Both the position numbers and the translations under genes were made by a program. 64,000 nucleotides of DNA from Diploptera punctata (lineage: Eukaryota; Arthropoda; Insecta; Blattodea; Blaberidae). The stretch lies in the NCBI GenBank assembly GCA_030220185.1, contig JASPKZ010004570.1:310001-374000 (forward strand), in the 5' to 3' direction. Positions 51,041 through 61,849 of the stretch are shown here, in pieces. Every line of letters begins with the position of its first letter. The first letter of the stretch is position 1. The notes under the pieces were generated by a model, which was not told where the DNA came from, did not search any database, and worked only from the letters and a program-made list of their open reading frames with translations.

Positions 51041-52431
51041 ATTATTAACTCAAACACATGAAGCAAAATATTTAGGAATAACTCTGGACACAAAATTAAC
51101 ATGGAAGAAACACATAGAGAATATATGTACAAAGATAGAAACAAGGTTACCGTTATTAAAATGATTAGCAGGGAAAAAGTGGGGTTGCAACACACAAACT
51201 CTAAACACCTTCTACCAAATGTACATAAAACCTATACTTCATTATTGTGAAGAAATCTTAGTAACTACAAAAGTGGAAAAACTTAATAAATTGCAGAACC
51301 AAATTCTCCGTCTGATAACAGGAGCTGTTAAAACAACACTGCCATGCAAATCTTAACAAATAACTCAAATATAGCATTTGAAATTGAGAAAACAGCAATC
51401 ACACAGTATGAACATTTTTTAAGGCTACCCCATAATAACTGGACCCAAAGAAAACCACAAGTATGTTTAAAATCTCAGTGAAGCTTCTTAAGCATAGTAC
51501 AAGAAATCAAACAGAAATTGTAACTTCCACATTCAAAAGAAAATATGCAGATGAGAAACAACTCTCTAGAATTTTTGGAAATTGAATATAACCTTCATTT
51601 AACAGAAGACATCAAGAAATCTGAAACTCCCCCATATATTTTAAAACAAATGTCACTGGAAATAATAAATCTAAGATACCCAGCTCCTGAATGGATACAT
51701 ATTTTTACAGACGATTCCAGCCTACCAAATGACGGTGGCACTGGTGCTGGTGCAGTATGTCCACTTTTTTCCTTTTATCGTAAACTAAACACAAATTCAA
51801 CAAACTTTGATGGCGAAATTCTAGCAATTTTCTTAAGTTTACAAAATCTTTTATATCACATCCAAAAATTTACAAAAGTTGTAATTCTATGTGACTCCAA
51901 AGCAGCCATTCTCGCTATAACACGAGACACAACACCCAAAAGCATCAAAATTATCGAATGTCATAAAATTATCCCGTCTACATAAAGAAGTCGTACTTCA
52001 ATGGATTCCGGCCCATTGTGGAGTGACAGGCAATGAAATAGCCGATTTTCTGGCCAAGAAGGGTAGCAAAATTGTTTTGAACCCAACTTCTACTCCAGTT
52101 TCCTTTCACTCTATAAAAAGAATTTATGTCAAATAAATATATCAATAAACTTAGAGAAGAATACACCACCAAAACATCTGGAAAGGAATGGGAAAATCTA
52201 CAAGCTTATGACATTACTATGTTAAAAAGAAAATCTGCAGTGACAACATTCAGACTGCTAACAGGACATGACTGCCTGAATAAACACCTACACAGACTTG
52301 GCATAACAGATTCACCTAAATGCCCTTTTTGCAATTTAAATGAAGATATGGAAAGAAACCATCTCCTCCGTTGTCCAGCTTTTGTAGAAGAGACCAGCCT
52401 TTCTGCTAAATATTGGAGTGCAAGAGAGTGA
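51040..52431 (+). pseudogene. LINE C-terminal part: thumb, RNase H, CCHC-like zinc finger
   Basis: EAKYLGITLDTKLTWKKHIE (thumb), NTFYQMYIKPILHYCEE, QILRLITGAVKTT; RNase H from about 51680: EWIHIFTDDSSLPNDGGTGA (first Asp), NFDGEILAIFLSLQNLL (Glu), VVILCDSKAAILAI (Asp), then WIPAHCGVTGNEIADFLAKK after a frame change (last Asp). Then TTFRLLTGHDCLNKHLHRLG, CPFCNLNEDMERNHLLRC (zinc-finger-like) and stop at 52429-52431. Several 1-bp frame changes (about 51035, 51170, 51345, 51960). Confidence 0.85.
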
Positions 52432-52676
52432 ATGATTTCGTTATCAAGTGCTCAACATTAGATACCAACCAAATTTCTTCAACTACAAAACCATTCACTT
52501 TATTAGTAAGTAACATTCATAGACTTTTAAATATCCCTCTTTCACATTCTAATAGAATGTTACTAACTAATAAAGTGAATGGTTTTGTAGTTGAAGAAAT
52601 ATTACACATTCTTAAAACATGCTTACATCAAAATTATTTTGAATTTAATAACAAATTGTACATAGCTTAAGATGGT

Positions 52677-53671
52677 TTGATTATGGGTGATCCGTTGAGC
52701 CCTCTTTTGGCAGAGATTTTTGTGGATGACTTAGAACAAACCATACATAAGAATGTATTAGCTAAAAATGTTCTATTTTGGTATCGTTATGTAGATGATG
52801 TCATAGCAGGCTTCATAGAAAATAAAAGACAATTGAATTCCTTTTTAAATTTATCAATAACATTCACAGAAGTATTAATTTCACAATGGAATTAGAAACA
52901 AATAATAGTATAAATTTCTTGGATTTATCAATAAAACACATTGATAATAAGTTTGAGTTTGGTATCTTTCACAAACCATCTCATACTGATACCACTATCC
53001 ATAGTTCTTCTCTTCGCCCATATACTCATAAGATGGCAGCCTTTAATAGTTACATTCATAGACTTTTAAATATCCCTCTTTCACCCTTGGAATATAATAA
53101 TGAATTGAATATTATTAAACAATTAGCTATTAATAATAACTACGACCCTAAAATTATAGAATATTTAATTAAAAAAGTTCATTACAAAAAAGCAATTAAC
53201 AAAGTTTTTCCTTTACCCAAAGAAAACATAAAGAAATATGTCGTAATGTCAAATAAAATATCTAAACACTTTAAAAAGTTGAACATTAATGTGGCATTTA
53301 AAACTAATAAAACTTTACAAAATATAATAAAAAACAACAAAACCAAAATAAAAAAATAAAAATTATCAGGTGTATATAAATTGAAGTGTGGCACATGTGA
53401 CAATGTCTATATAGGACAAACTGATAGACCTTTTATCTCTCGGATAAAGGAACACATGAGAGCATATAACAGAAATTTAGAATATTCAAAATATGCTAAC
53501 CACCTATTCCAATTTAATCATTGTTTCAATCCAAATTTTGAAATTTTACATGTGTGTGATAAGGGTAAGAAGTTAGATCTTTTGGAGGCTGTAGAGATAA
53601 ATAAATTGAAGAGTAATAACAGACTGTTAAATTCTCAACTTGATTTGAATGAATCCCCTTTGTTAAATTAA
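52677..53671 (+). pseudogene. PLE group F RT/GIY-YIG, right arm
   Basis: Same order as the left arm: GDPLSPLLAEIFVDDLE, FWYRYVDDVIAGF, frame break near 52890, NSINFLDLSIKHIDNKFEFG, KMAAFNSYIHRLLNIPLSP, KKLNINVAFKTNKTLQNIIK, a TAA stop at about 53357 where the left arm reads Glu, KLKCGTCDNVYIGQTDRPFI, HLFQFNHCFNPNFEIL, KGKKLDLLEAVEINKLKS. A TAA (about 52668) also precedes motif B in both arms, so the master copy was already dead. Confidence 0.9.
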
Positions 53672-53750
53672 AACATTTAAATAAAATATTGTTGTATTGT
53701 TTATTAGATCAGTTGATATGTAATATAACAGAATTCATAATTTAACATGT

Positions 53751-53783
53751 CTGAAGAAGGTACAGTGTACTGAAACAGCTGTC
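53751..53783 (+). ncRNA. Hammerhead ribozyme motif, PLE group F
   Basis: CTGAAGA, stem II ag(g)tac/gtact with one bulged G, GAAAC, then stem III ACA/TGT closed by GC, C at position 17 (GTC). Core complete. Flanks cataatttaacatgt and actgaattatata can form stem I with an internal loop (ataatt/aattat), as in natural type I hammerheads. Confidence 0.65.
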
Positions 53784-53825
53784 ACTGAATTATATAATAA
53801 ATATGAAAATCAAATAAAACTACAT

Positions 53826-55280
53826 TTTTTTTTATTTATTTATTTTATAAAATATATATGCACAATTTCTTTTCTTCTTCACATTTATTCAATGACCTAT
53901 CTACATTACAGGACTGTTAGGTTTCCTACACTTCTATTGTAAGAGTTCAAAATTGGAAAAAGGTGACAGGTTAACAAAACGTGACATGGCCACAATTGTA
54001 TGAAAAGATACAAGATACGTACATTGCTAACAAACATACATAATGCAGAGGGATATTTTTGAGACGCTCATGGAAATATTCTGAAGTCAAAAAATAATAG
54101 AAAGCTTTTTCTGGGCTGTCTTGACAGGTCTAAAAAAATGTCTTACAGTTATTCTACCAGTAGATGACAATGAAATTGGACTAATAATTTTTTTTCACCT
54201 TACTGTCTTGACTAATCTGAACAGTTACATTTTATTGATATCATGCGGTGCATGCAAGAGTGGCACATCGAAACTTCAGTCTTGCCCACAGACCCACCCC
54301 TAACGACATGTAGAATGACCTTGACATATCTTCTAGGGTTTCTTGTTTAGAAGAAAGGGATAAACAACACTGGCCTACAATTTATACAATCAGATTTAAT
54401 TATACAGTGTGTTATGACCGAGATAAAAAGCGGTGCCGTTTACAAAGTGTTAAAAATACAGTGTAGGGTTGTGTATATCAGGGTTTTCAAGGGCTTACCA
54501 TATTAAAGGGCAGTTCTAAATGATTGATGAAGACATCCTGCATTATGAATCCACCAACATAACATAAGTAGCTTTATTAAATATTTTTTAAAACAATGTG
54601 TAGTGAGGAATTTACCATGTTACTGCATTACACTTCAAAAATAAAATTAGGGGTGAAAAAAGGTGCCACCTATCTGTGTTTTTTTCTGTGGATACCTGAA
54701 CTATAACACAATAAGTTCAAGCGACTGATAACATCCCTGAAATTTATTTTTTGGATTTTTTTAATATTAAAAAAAAATTATATCATGGGAGAAATATGTC
54801 CCATAAGTCTTTTGGGGCTTTACATTGTATGGGACCAATTTGTCCTACAAGTCTTCTAAGGGTTAAGGGTTTGCATCCTTGATTGTTTGATTCTCATGAA
54901 TTGTCTATACATTTTGTTGCTCTCCTGTATGTTATTTATTACACCTGCAAAAATAAAATTATGCAGCTTGATATCTGTAAAGGTGATATTCAATTGTATT
55001 ACAGTACATAGAATATAGTGAAGATACATTGAGGCCACATTGTCATGATGAATTTTCTTCAGTTTTTATTATGTCACATGGAGATTTAATCAATTTAGAT
55101 GCAGTCTTATTTTGAATTCATACACCATGATATAATCCTTAGCTCAAAATATTTTTCTGGGACCATTCTGCAGTATCTCCAATTTTATTGGTTAAATTGT
55201 CAGACATAACTCATAATGGTTCGCAAGCCTTTGGCACACTCAAGAATTAAAATGCGTAAGAAAAATATTTGCATTTAGAT
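53826..55280. other. Intron sequence with one piggyBac-like end
   Basis: AT-rich. At 54830-54862 the sequence ...tacaagtcttctaaggg followed by TTAA (54863-54866) reads, inverted, TTAACCCTTAGAAGACTTG, like a piggyBac terminus. A matching left end was not found. No transposase core recognised. Confidence 0.35.
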
Positions 55281-55285
55281 TGAAG

Positions 55286-55357
55286 GCCTTAGGGTAGCTC
55301 AGTGGCAAAGCATTAGCACATAAAGCTAAAGGTCATGGGTTCAAACCTAGTCTAGCC
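55286..55357 (+). tRNA. tRNA-like cloverleaf, tandem unit 1
   Basis: Third tRNA variant: GCCTTAG, A box gtagctcagtgg, anticodon stem ttagc/gctaa, loop acataaa, T arm atgggttcaaacctagt. Followed by atatatttttctcttcaaat. Diverged. Confidence 0.65.
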
Positions 55358-55496
55358 ATATATTTTTCTCTTCAAATATAATTTGACCTTCAATGAGAAA
55401 TGTTAAATTTATAATAACATTGAAACAAGCTCTACTGGCTTTATACAGTAATGTTAAATTCCCATTAAAAGTCTTCTTAAATAAGAAGCTGTCATT

Positions 55497-55616
55497 AACG
55501 TTTTATTTTAGGAAGTAACATTTTGAGGTTCTTTTAATTAAATTATTTTGAGTCTGTGAAATCTTACATCAATATTAATATTGAGATAAGATTTCACAGA
55601 CTCAAAATAATTTAAT
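55497..55616. mobile_element. PLE group C mini-foldback inside a tRNA repeat
   Basis: 120-bp insertion with the 15-bp duplication taagaagctgtcatt (55482-55496 and 55617-55631). Arms aaattattttgagtctgtga and mirrored tcacagactcaaaataattt around ttacatcaatattaatattg. It increases the distance between the two tRNA units here to 429 bp (about 294 bp without it and one duplication). Confidence 0.85.
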
Positions 55617-55714
55617 TAAGAAGCTGTCATTCGCATGTCAAGCTACGATTCACAAGCCTTTGGCTCTCTCGGGAATTAAAATGTATAAGAGAAAAATTTG
55701 CATCTTGATTGGAG

Positions 55715-55785
55715 GCCTTAGGTAGCTCAGTGCCAGGCATTAGCATATAAAGCTAAAGGTCCTGGGTTCAAACCCCAGTCTAGGC
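55715..55785 (+). tRNA. tRNA-like cloverleaf, tandem unit 2
   Basis: GCCTTAG/CTAGGC acceptor, A box ggtagctcagtgcc, anticodon stem ttagc... with loop atataaa, T stem ctggg/cccag. Followed by acatattttcctcttcaaat. After removing the nested foldback, the spacing from unit 1 is about 294 bp. Confidence 0.65.
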
Positions 55786-56033
55786 ACATATTTTCCTCTT
55801 CAAATATAATTTGATCTTCAATGACAAATGTTAAATTTATAATCAAAACACCAGTTTTAATTACTATAATGACAATTCTCTGATTTAATGTTTAATTTTG
55901 AATATAAACAATTACATAATTTAAAGCAACATAAATATGACATGGTAATTATATGTATATCAGAATCTTATAACATTTAACTTTTCTTCAGACGTCATAT
56001 TTATATAACTTATATGACAGCAATTAGTGATCT

Positions 56034-56443
56034 GATTGTATTGTACTGTAAGCCCATATTTTCCCTTTACAGAGATTTAGGCGCTCTCCCCCTACAGGGA
56101 AGAATTTGAACCATTACTAATTTAGTTACACTTTTTTTTGTATAGATGTCATTTTGAGTGGTCTGTGGTCAGCGTTCTGCCTCATACTGACATCTAGGAA
56201 ACCAAGGTAGTACTAGGATGGGAAAATTCGGTAAATATTGCTTAGAGGCCTTTTCATTCAGGCTTAAGGAATTTTTACGAGCCTGAAAATCTTCAGACTC
56301 GGGACCCATGGCTTAAAGTCCCTCCCAGAGGACTTGCTCCTTGGATTTTTCCAACCTAAAAATCCATTGACCCCGGCCAGGTTTGAACCCGCGACCCTCG
56401 GGACCAGAGGCAATGAGCATAACCACTAGTCCACCGCGGCCGA
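56034..56443 (-). mobile_element. tRNA-derived SINE, family 3
   Basis: Minus strand: head ccgcggtggactagtggtta (A box) and gtcgcgggttcaaacct (B box), body with gactttaagccatgggtccc and agtatgaggcagaacgctga, tail with gaattcttccctgtag-like sequence and acagtacaatacaat. The plus-strand copy is at 59867-60273. It ends about 50 bp from a DDX52 exon donor site. Confidence 0.8.
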
Positions 56444-56494
56444 TAGACATGATAAATAAGTGCCTTTTCTTTAAAGAAATTTATCTTGAATTAC

Positions 56495-56698
56495 CTGTGT
56501 CCCACTGTAACTGAAATCAATCCTGTGAGATTCTTCCTTGCCCACTTAGCAACATGGACAGTATAAGTTGCTGAGAACATAGCTCTTTTAACATTATTTG
56601 AATCACACGCTCTATAGATGACTGCTAACTGATCACGAAAACCTTTAGGCCCAGCTTCGAAAAGTTTGTCAGACTCATCAACTATCAACCATTCAACA
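56495..56698 (-). CDS. DDX52: DDX52-type RNA helicase, first exon in the window
   Basis: Acceptor AG at 56699-56700, donor GT at 56493-56494. Reads [16 protein letters not shown] (motif II; DESD with KLFE is the DDX52/Rok1 form of DEAD), [40 protein letters not shown] (motif III SAT), [11 protein letters not shown], and the first two bases of Arg. 204 bases, phase 2 in, phase 2 out. This is the end of helicase domain 1; motifs Q, I and Ia should lie on exons further right. Role by family: ATP-dependent RNA helicase in early 18S rRNA processing in the nucleolus. Confidence 0.95.
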
Positions 56699-57109
56699 CT
56701 GCAATCAAACATCAGAAATTAGTACATGAATTAATTTTCTCAAAATGTGAAATTTTGAGGAGAGAAGCAGCTACCTTCTATTACAAAATTAAATTTCCAT
56801 AACATAGCAAAAGTGTGTAAACCTGGAAAAGTGACAGTTTGGAAAATAAATTCAACACTGTTGAAGGTACCAAATTATTTAAAAAGCACAGTGTTAGACA
56901 ATTCTTCCGTTCTCTGATATGCAATACAACACTCAGAAGGGTAAATGCCAATATACAAAAGGGGGGAAAATTACTTTTTTTTTTATCCCTAGCTTAGAAA
57001 TATTATGTGTAAGACATACAACAGAACTGAGTATAATTCTTTTTCTATTATCTTACTTAATAATAATCATCATAATATTTCTTATTTATTTTTTCAGGAA
57101 CTATAGGGT

Positions 57110-57260
57110 GACAGAAAACTTCTCTATCTCACTCCACTACTAAAAAGTGTTTCCACTTCACTTTAGCTCTTTCCCAAGCTGTTTGCCTCCATGTCCATGA
57201 TTTTTTTCAGGTTTCCTTTAGTCTTCCTATTTTCTTGCTCTCTGTGGGTTCCAGTTCAAT
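57110..57260 (-). pseudogene. LINE 3'-terminal fragment
   Basis: Minus strand: MTLNWNPQRARK, GRLKET, KKSWTWRQTAWERAKVKWKH, resembling the ALRWTPEGKRKRGRPKxTWRR tail of insect LINEs, with stops. Sequence to about 57850 may be more of the same element but is too degraded to assign. Confidence 0.45.
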
Positions 57261-57859
57261 GTCATTTTGTATTTATTTTAATGGTGATCTAAGGCAGTTT
57301 TATCTACGTATAAAGTTGTTTTCAAATGCTGGGCCTTGACAATGAAGCCATTAGCGTTCTTGGTCTCCAATATTTCTCTATGGTGGATCCAACAGGTAAT
57401 ACTTCACCAGGTTTGTAGATGTTCTTCGTTCATTTCTTCGTCTCTAAGGATGTTCTGCATATGACGTCCTGCAGATGTCCCCACCTGGAGATGCGAAAAG
57501 GGGACTGTTTTACCTCCGGAAAATTTGTCTGAAGGATTTGCCATTGTTCAGCATAAATGTAACCGTTTTTTAAGCGGGCACCAATTTTTTATTTGTAATG
57601 GTGGTTACATCACGCACTCACATAAACCCCCAGTATGACTGGAGGGCCACACATGCCGTTGGTTAATGGGTCCATCGGACCTTGCCGGGAGGATATATAT
57701 TTTTTGTATCCACCGACCATTCTCACAAGCACCATTTGTGGACCATTTCTACGCCATGGCATGCCAGCGTAAGTTTTGAAATAGCATTTCCTCTATTTCT
57801 GATGGTGTGGTTATACCGCCATTACTCGGTCTTCTACATATAAAGTAAAAGTAGCCCAT

Positions 57860-58830
57860 GTACAAGGATCCACAATTCTTAGCCAATGGTGCAAGAAGAT
57901 AGGATGACAAAAATCACATTCCAGCCAAATAAACCCCTGAAAATTTTCCACACTCTTCTTAGTAGGTTATGTGGGCCCCAGGTCTAGTTTGGATATTAAT
58001 GAATGTATGCATCCCTTCATTTCCTTCCCATCCATAGTCAGATGCTTGCTACTCATTATTTGACCCACTTAATCTCCAGAGAGATGATATAAAATGGAAT
58101 ATCAGCTCTGTATGAATGTATTTTAATGGCCTTCAATTCAGAAATATGAGTCTCGCTCACTAAATCATACTCCAGTATTATATTTTGCAATATTTTATAC
58201 ATCTCATAACATTTGTTAACATTTATAACTAGTACAAAAATGTCTCTTGCTTTTCAGATTCTTTGTTATCTCATACACAATTATCTTTTATTCATTTTGA
58301 GTATCTTAAAATAAATAACATTTCAACAGGGACCTATTTTCATAGTTTCTGAAATCAAATGTAGGACATTTGAATCTGAAGTGAATGAATTATTTACTGC
58401 TAATATACAAACATCACTAGGGCTCAGATTTTTATTATCTATAAACTCTACAAATATGCTTGCATTTATGCCCTAAAAGGTGTTCACATATGAATTTTAA
58501 TGTGAAAATATAACTTGAAATAAATAGTGATACAATACTTTTTTATAATTTTGCAGTACTGACATTCTCAGCATTTTGCTGCCCAACAAAAAATAGAGAA
58601 AATATTAATGGTTTAATATATATATATACGAAATTATTAAATCATACCCTTATTTAGCCTTTTCAAGAAGGGATAAAAAAGATCTTACTTTAATTTATTC
58701 TTGATTTTTAGTAGAACTGCATTGGGTGACATGTATTTTTAAGTTGTCAAACATGGATTGCAAGTTGTCACATAGCAGAGTTTTATATTTATAAAAATTC
58801 TTTCAACTTCACATGATGTAATTGTGATAT
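57860..58830. other. Intron or intergenic sequence without recognised features
   Basis: AT-rich. Upstream DDX52 exons (motif I GSGKT-like, motif Ia PTREL-like) were looked for on the minus strand here and up to 64000 and not found. Confidence 0.4.
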
Positions 58831-58839
58831 AAGAATCAA

Positions 58840-59825
58840 ATGAATCGTGAATTCTCCTTACCTCATATATCTATTTTATTAAACATAGCACCGGGTATCG
58901 GGAAAACATCTTTTCCATCCTCAGCTATTTTCATGACTGTCAATTTTTTCTTTTGCCAGTAATTATCCAAACTGCCATTTGGTTTACTTTTGAAGGAGTA
59001 ATTTTCTAAATTGCTATCTTTTGAAGAACTTTGTAATCAAGCTCGGTTCGTCCGGAACCTCGAAGTTCATGGTTCTGTATGGTTTTTTTGAATATATATC
59101 TTTTCCCAAATTGTTAATTCCAAAGATTTAGATAGATGTTTCTAAACTTTTGCTTCTTTTTCAATTCTATGATTTTCTAATAAATTATGTGCTGATATAG
59201 CTGATTTTTCAGTTTCACCATTTTTTATGTTTCTAAAGTGTTCTTTTTTGTGAGTTTCTAAGTTCCTTTTTTTTTTCCTATATATACTTCATTTTAATCT
59301 TTGCAATTAATTTGATAAATTCCAGATTTTTTGTTGTCTGGGATGTTAATTTTTTTCATTAGCTAACAGAAGAGTACCCAGGCTGAATTTGTTAATTGGA
59401 GCCAATGTTATATTAAATTTTTTGAAAATCTTTTGATATTTGTTATGAACTTCTGGATGGTGAGTAAATTTCTTGAATTTTTCATCTTTCTTGGAATCAT
59501 GTTGCAGAGTGGTATATTCATATAACCTTTTTTTGTTGTTTAAATTTCTTCTTTATTATGTCTTCATCAAAACCATTTATTTTAGCAATGTGAACAATAT
59601 GATTATATATATTAACAAAATCTTCTACATTAAGTGAAATATTTATTAATCTGTGTAATAGACTATTGAAAATTGCATGAAGATTTTATGTAGTTATCTG
59701 TATGAGTGTCTTTTCTATAAACATTAAATTCAATTTTTTGCAGTTGCTCATTTCTTATTAGGTACAGGTCTAAAAATGGGATCTTGTTATTTTGTTCTAT
59801 TTCAATAGATGAGTCAGTAAAATTC
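58840..59825 (-). mobile_element. PLE group B foldback, left arm
   Basis: Minus strand, degraded: FLDLYLIRNEQLQKIEFNVY, RKDTHTDNYIKSS, linker with KFTHHPEVHNKYQKIFKKF, GIY-YIG remnants (KSGIYQINCKD), TEKSAISAHNLLENHRIEKE, 3' end with ctgaggatggaaaagatg...cccgatacc (hammerhead-like with GATAC) at 58905-58930. Pairs with the plus arm 59820-61560. Confidence 0.75.
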
Positions 59826-59866
59826 ACTATTGAAATAGAACAAGATACCATTTTTAGACCTGTACC

Positions 59867-60273
59867 GGCCGCGGTGGACTAGTGGTTATGCTCCTTGCCT
59901 CTGGTCCCGAGGGTCGTGGGTTCAAATCCGGACGGGTCGATGGGTTTTTTAGGACGGAAAAATCCAAGGAGCAAGTCATCCGGGAGGGACTTTAAGCCGT
60001 GGGTCCTGAGTCTGAAGATTTTCAGGCTCGTAAAAAATCCTTAAGCCTAAATGAAAAGGCCTCTAAGCAAAATTTACCAAATTTTCCCGTCCTAGTACCA
60101 CCTTGGTTTCCTAGATGTCAGTATGAGGCGGAACGCTGACCACGGACCACTCAAAATGACATCTATACAAAAACAAGTGTAACTAAATTAGTATGGTTCA
60201 AATTCTTCCCTGTAGGGGGAGAGCACCTAAATCTCTGTAAAGGGAAAATATGGGCTTACACTACAATACAATA
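59867..60273 (+). mobile_element. tRNA-derived SINE, family 3
   Basis: ccgcggtggactagtggtta head, gtgggttcaaatccgg B box, body and tail as in the 56034-56443 copy, ending cttacactacaatacaat. It splits the PLE between the codons for RPV and NEQLQ. Confidence 0.85.
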
Positions 60274-60790
60274 CCTAATAAGAAATGAGCAACTGCAAAA
60301 AATTGAATTTAATGTTTATAATCATATTGTTCACATTGCTAAAATAAATGGTTTTGATGAAGACATAATAAAGAAGAAATTTAAACAACAAAAAAGGTTA
60401 CATGAATACACCACTCTGCAACATGATTCCAAGAAAGATGAAAAATTCAAGAAATTTACTCACCATCCAGAAGTTCATAACAAATTTCAAAAGATTTTCA
60501 AAAAATTTAATATAACATTGGCTCCGATTAACAAATTCAGCCTGGGTACTCTTCTGTTAGCTAATGAAAAAAATTAACATCCCAGACAACAAAAAATCTG
60601 GAATTTATCAAATTAATTGCAAACATTAAAATGAAGTATATATAGGAAAAACAAAAAAGGAACTTAGAAACTCACAAAAATGAACACTTTAGAAACATAA
60701 AAAATGGTGAAACTGAAAAATCAGCTATAGCAGCACATAATTTATTAGAAAATCATAGAATTGAAAAAGAAGCAAAACTTTTGAAACGTC

Positions 60791-61215
60791 TGAGCGTATA
60801 ATTTTTCTCTTCAAATATGATCTATCTACTTCTTCATACATGTATCCAGCCGTAGCTGATGACATGAATCTATTGTATACTTATGCTATAAGTTGTAATG
60901 GGACTGCATTTGAACATGCAGCAGCTTATGTGGGCATTCAAGGTGAGTGTCCATAAGGTTAAAAGAAAGAGATATAGGAAAGACAGAAATTAACCCTTCA
61001 GCCTTGAATACTCATACCATCAGGGCCGAAGAAAACAAGAGGTCAGGCAAGGGAGACTGGATAGAAAAGTAAAAAGAGAAAAGGAAGAAATACCAGATCG
61101 GTTAAAGATAAAAGTAAGGAGCAAAACACAAGTAAGTGGAAGCAATGTTTGCTCAGCTTGGGCACCTTGAGGTCGCCATGCACATATACCCTAGATGGGG
61201 ACCCTTAAGGGTGAA
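60791..61215 (+). mobile_element. Composite insertion in the PLE: tRNA-repeat tail plus unclassified repeat
   Basis: Opens with tctgagcgtataatttttct cttcaaat, the 3' tail of the tRNA-carrying repeat, then about 380 bp of unclassified, less AT-rich sequence (ttaacccttcagccttgaat; cttgaggtcgccatgcacat) ending ctagatggggacccttaagg. The PLE resumes with cttttgaaac / tgaaacatct at the borders, a possible 6-bp duplication. Confidence 0.45.
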
Positions 61216-61849
61216 ATGAAACATCTATCTAAACTTTGGAATTAACAGTTTGGGAAAAGATGATATATATTCAAAAAAATCATATAGAATCATGTCAGGA
61301 AAACCATACTAGAATCATGAACAAGGTTTAGGACGAACCAAGCTTGATTACAAAGTTCTTCAAAAGTACACCAGATGGTGGTTTGGATAATTACCGGCAA
61401 AAGAAAAATTGACAATCGTGAAAATAGCTGAGGATGGAAAAGATGTTTTTCCGATACCACGGTGCTGTGTTTAAAAAACATAGATATATGAGGTAACAAG
61501 AATTCATGATTCATTTGATTCTTATTAAGAAAACCTCATAATGTTAAAATGCCCAAATTTATTATATTAAATTAATTGTGATATACTTAAAAACATTCAA
61601 GTTTCATTTCCATCCAATTCAAATTCATTTCATACAGAATTTTAGAAATTTTATACAATGTTTTATAACTATACACTTTGTAATTCTGGACTGATATTCC
61701 CAGCTTCTTTGCTGTTAATAATTAACTTTTATCTTTTTTTACAATGTCCAATGCATTACATAGTTTTTTAATCCTGGAATTTAAGCCTAGTAATGGAAAT
61801 CGAAATGACACAAAATTTTAATTTCATGTAGGCTAAGTTATCACTGTAG

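Larger units (their letters stand above)
45907..52472 (+). mobile_element. I-group LINE (EN-RT-RNase H), near full length, interrupted
   Basis: Inserted in the PLE group F foldback with the perfect 12-bp duplication atttcttcaact (45895-45906 and 52473-52484). About 440 bp of 5' UTR, then one ORF without a recognised ORF1, ending about 40 bp before a (ccaa)n tail. It has three later insertions: a 94-bp PLE foldback (46662-46755), a mariner (47380-48730) and a tRNA-repeat foldback (49246-50059). Net length without these is about 4.3 kb. Confidence 0.9.
52473..53825 (+). mobile_element. PLE group F, right arm and palindrome centre
   Basis: Starts with the second copy of the LINE target duplication, passes the palindrome centre (about 52540, tcacattctaatagaatgtt) and runs through the plus arm to 53825. 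Coding on the plus strand, then a hammerhead at 53751-53783. The arms of group F are over 95% alike by eye. Confidence 0.85.
59820..61560 (+). mobile_element. PLE group B foldback, right arm, with two insertions
   Basis: Plus strand: EIEQDTIFRPV, then a SINE (59867-60273), NEQLQKIEFNVY, FKQQKRLHEYTTLQHDSKKD, KFTHHPEVHNKFQKIFKKFN, LAPINKFSLGTLL, GIY-YIG remnants, SAIAAHNLLENHRIEKEAKL, an unrelated insertion (60791-61215), ELTVWEKMIYIQKN, and a 3' end at 61420-61560 with ctgaggatggaaaagatg...ccgatacc and atatatgaggtaac. Many stops. Confidence 0.75.
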
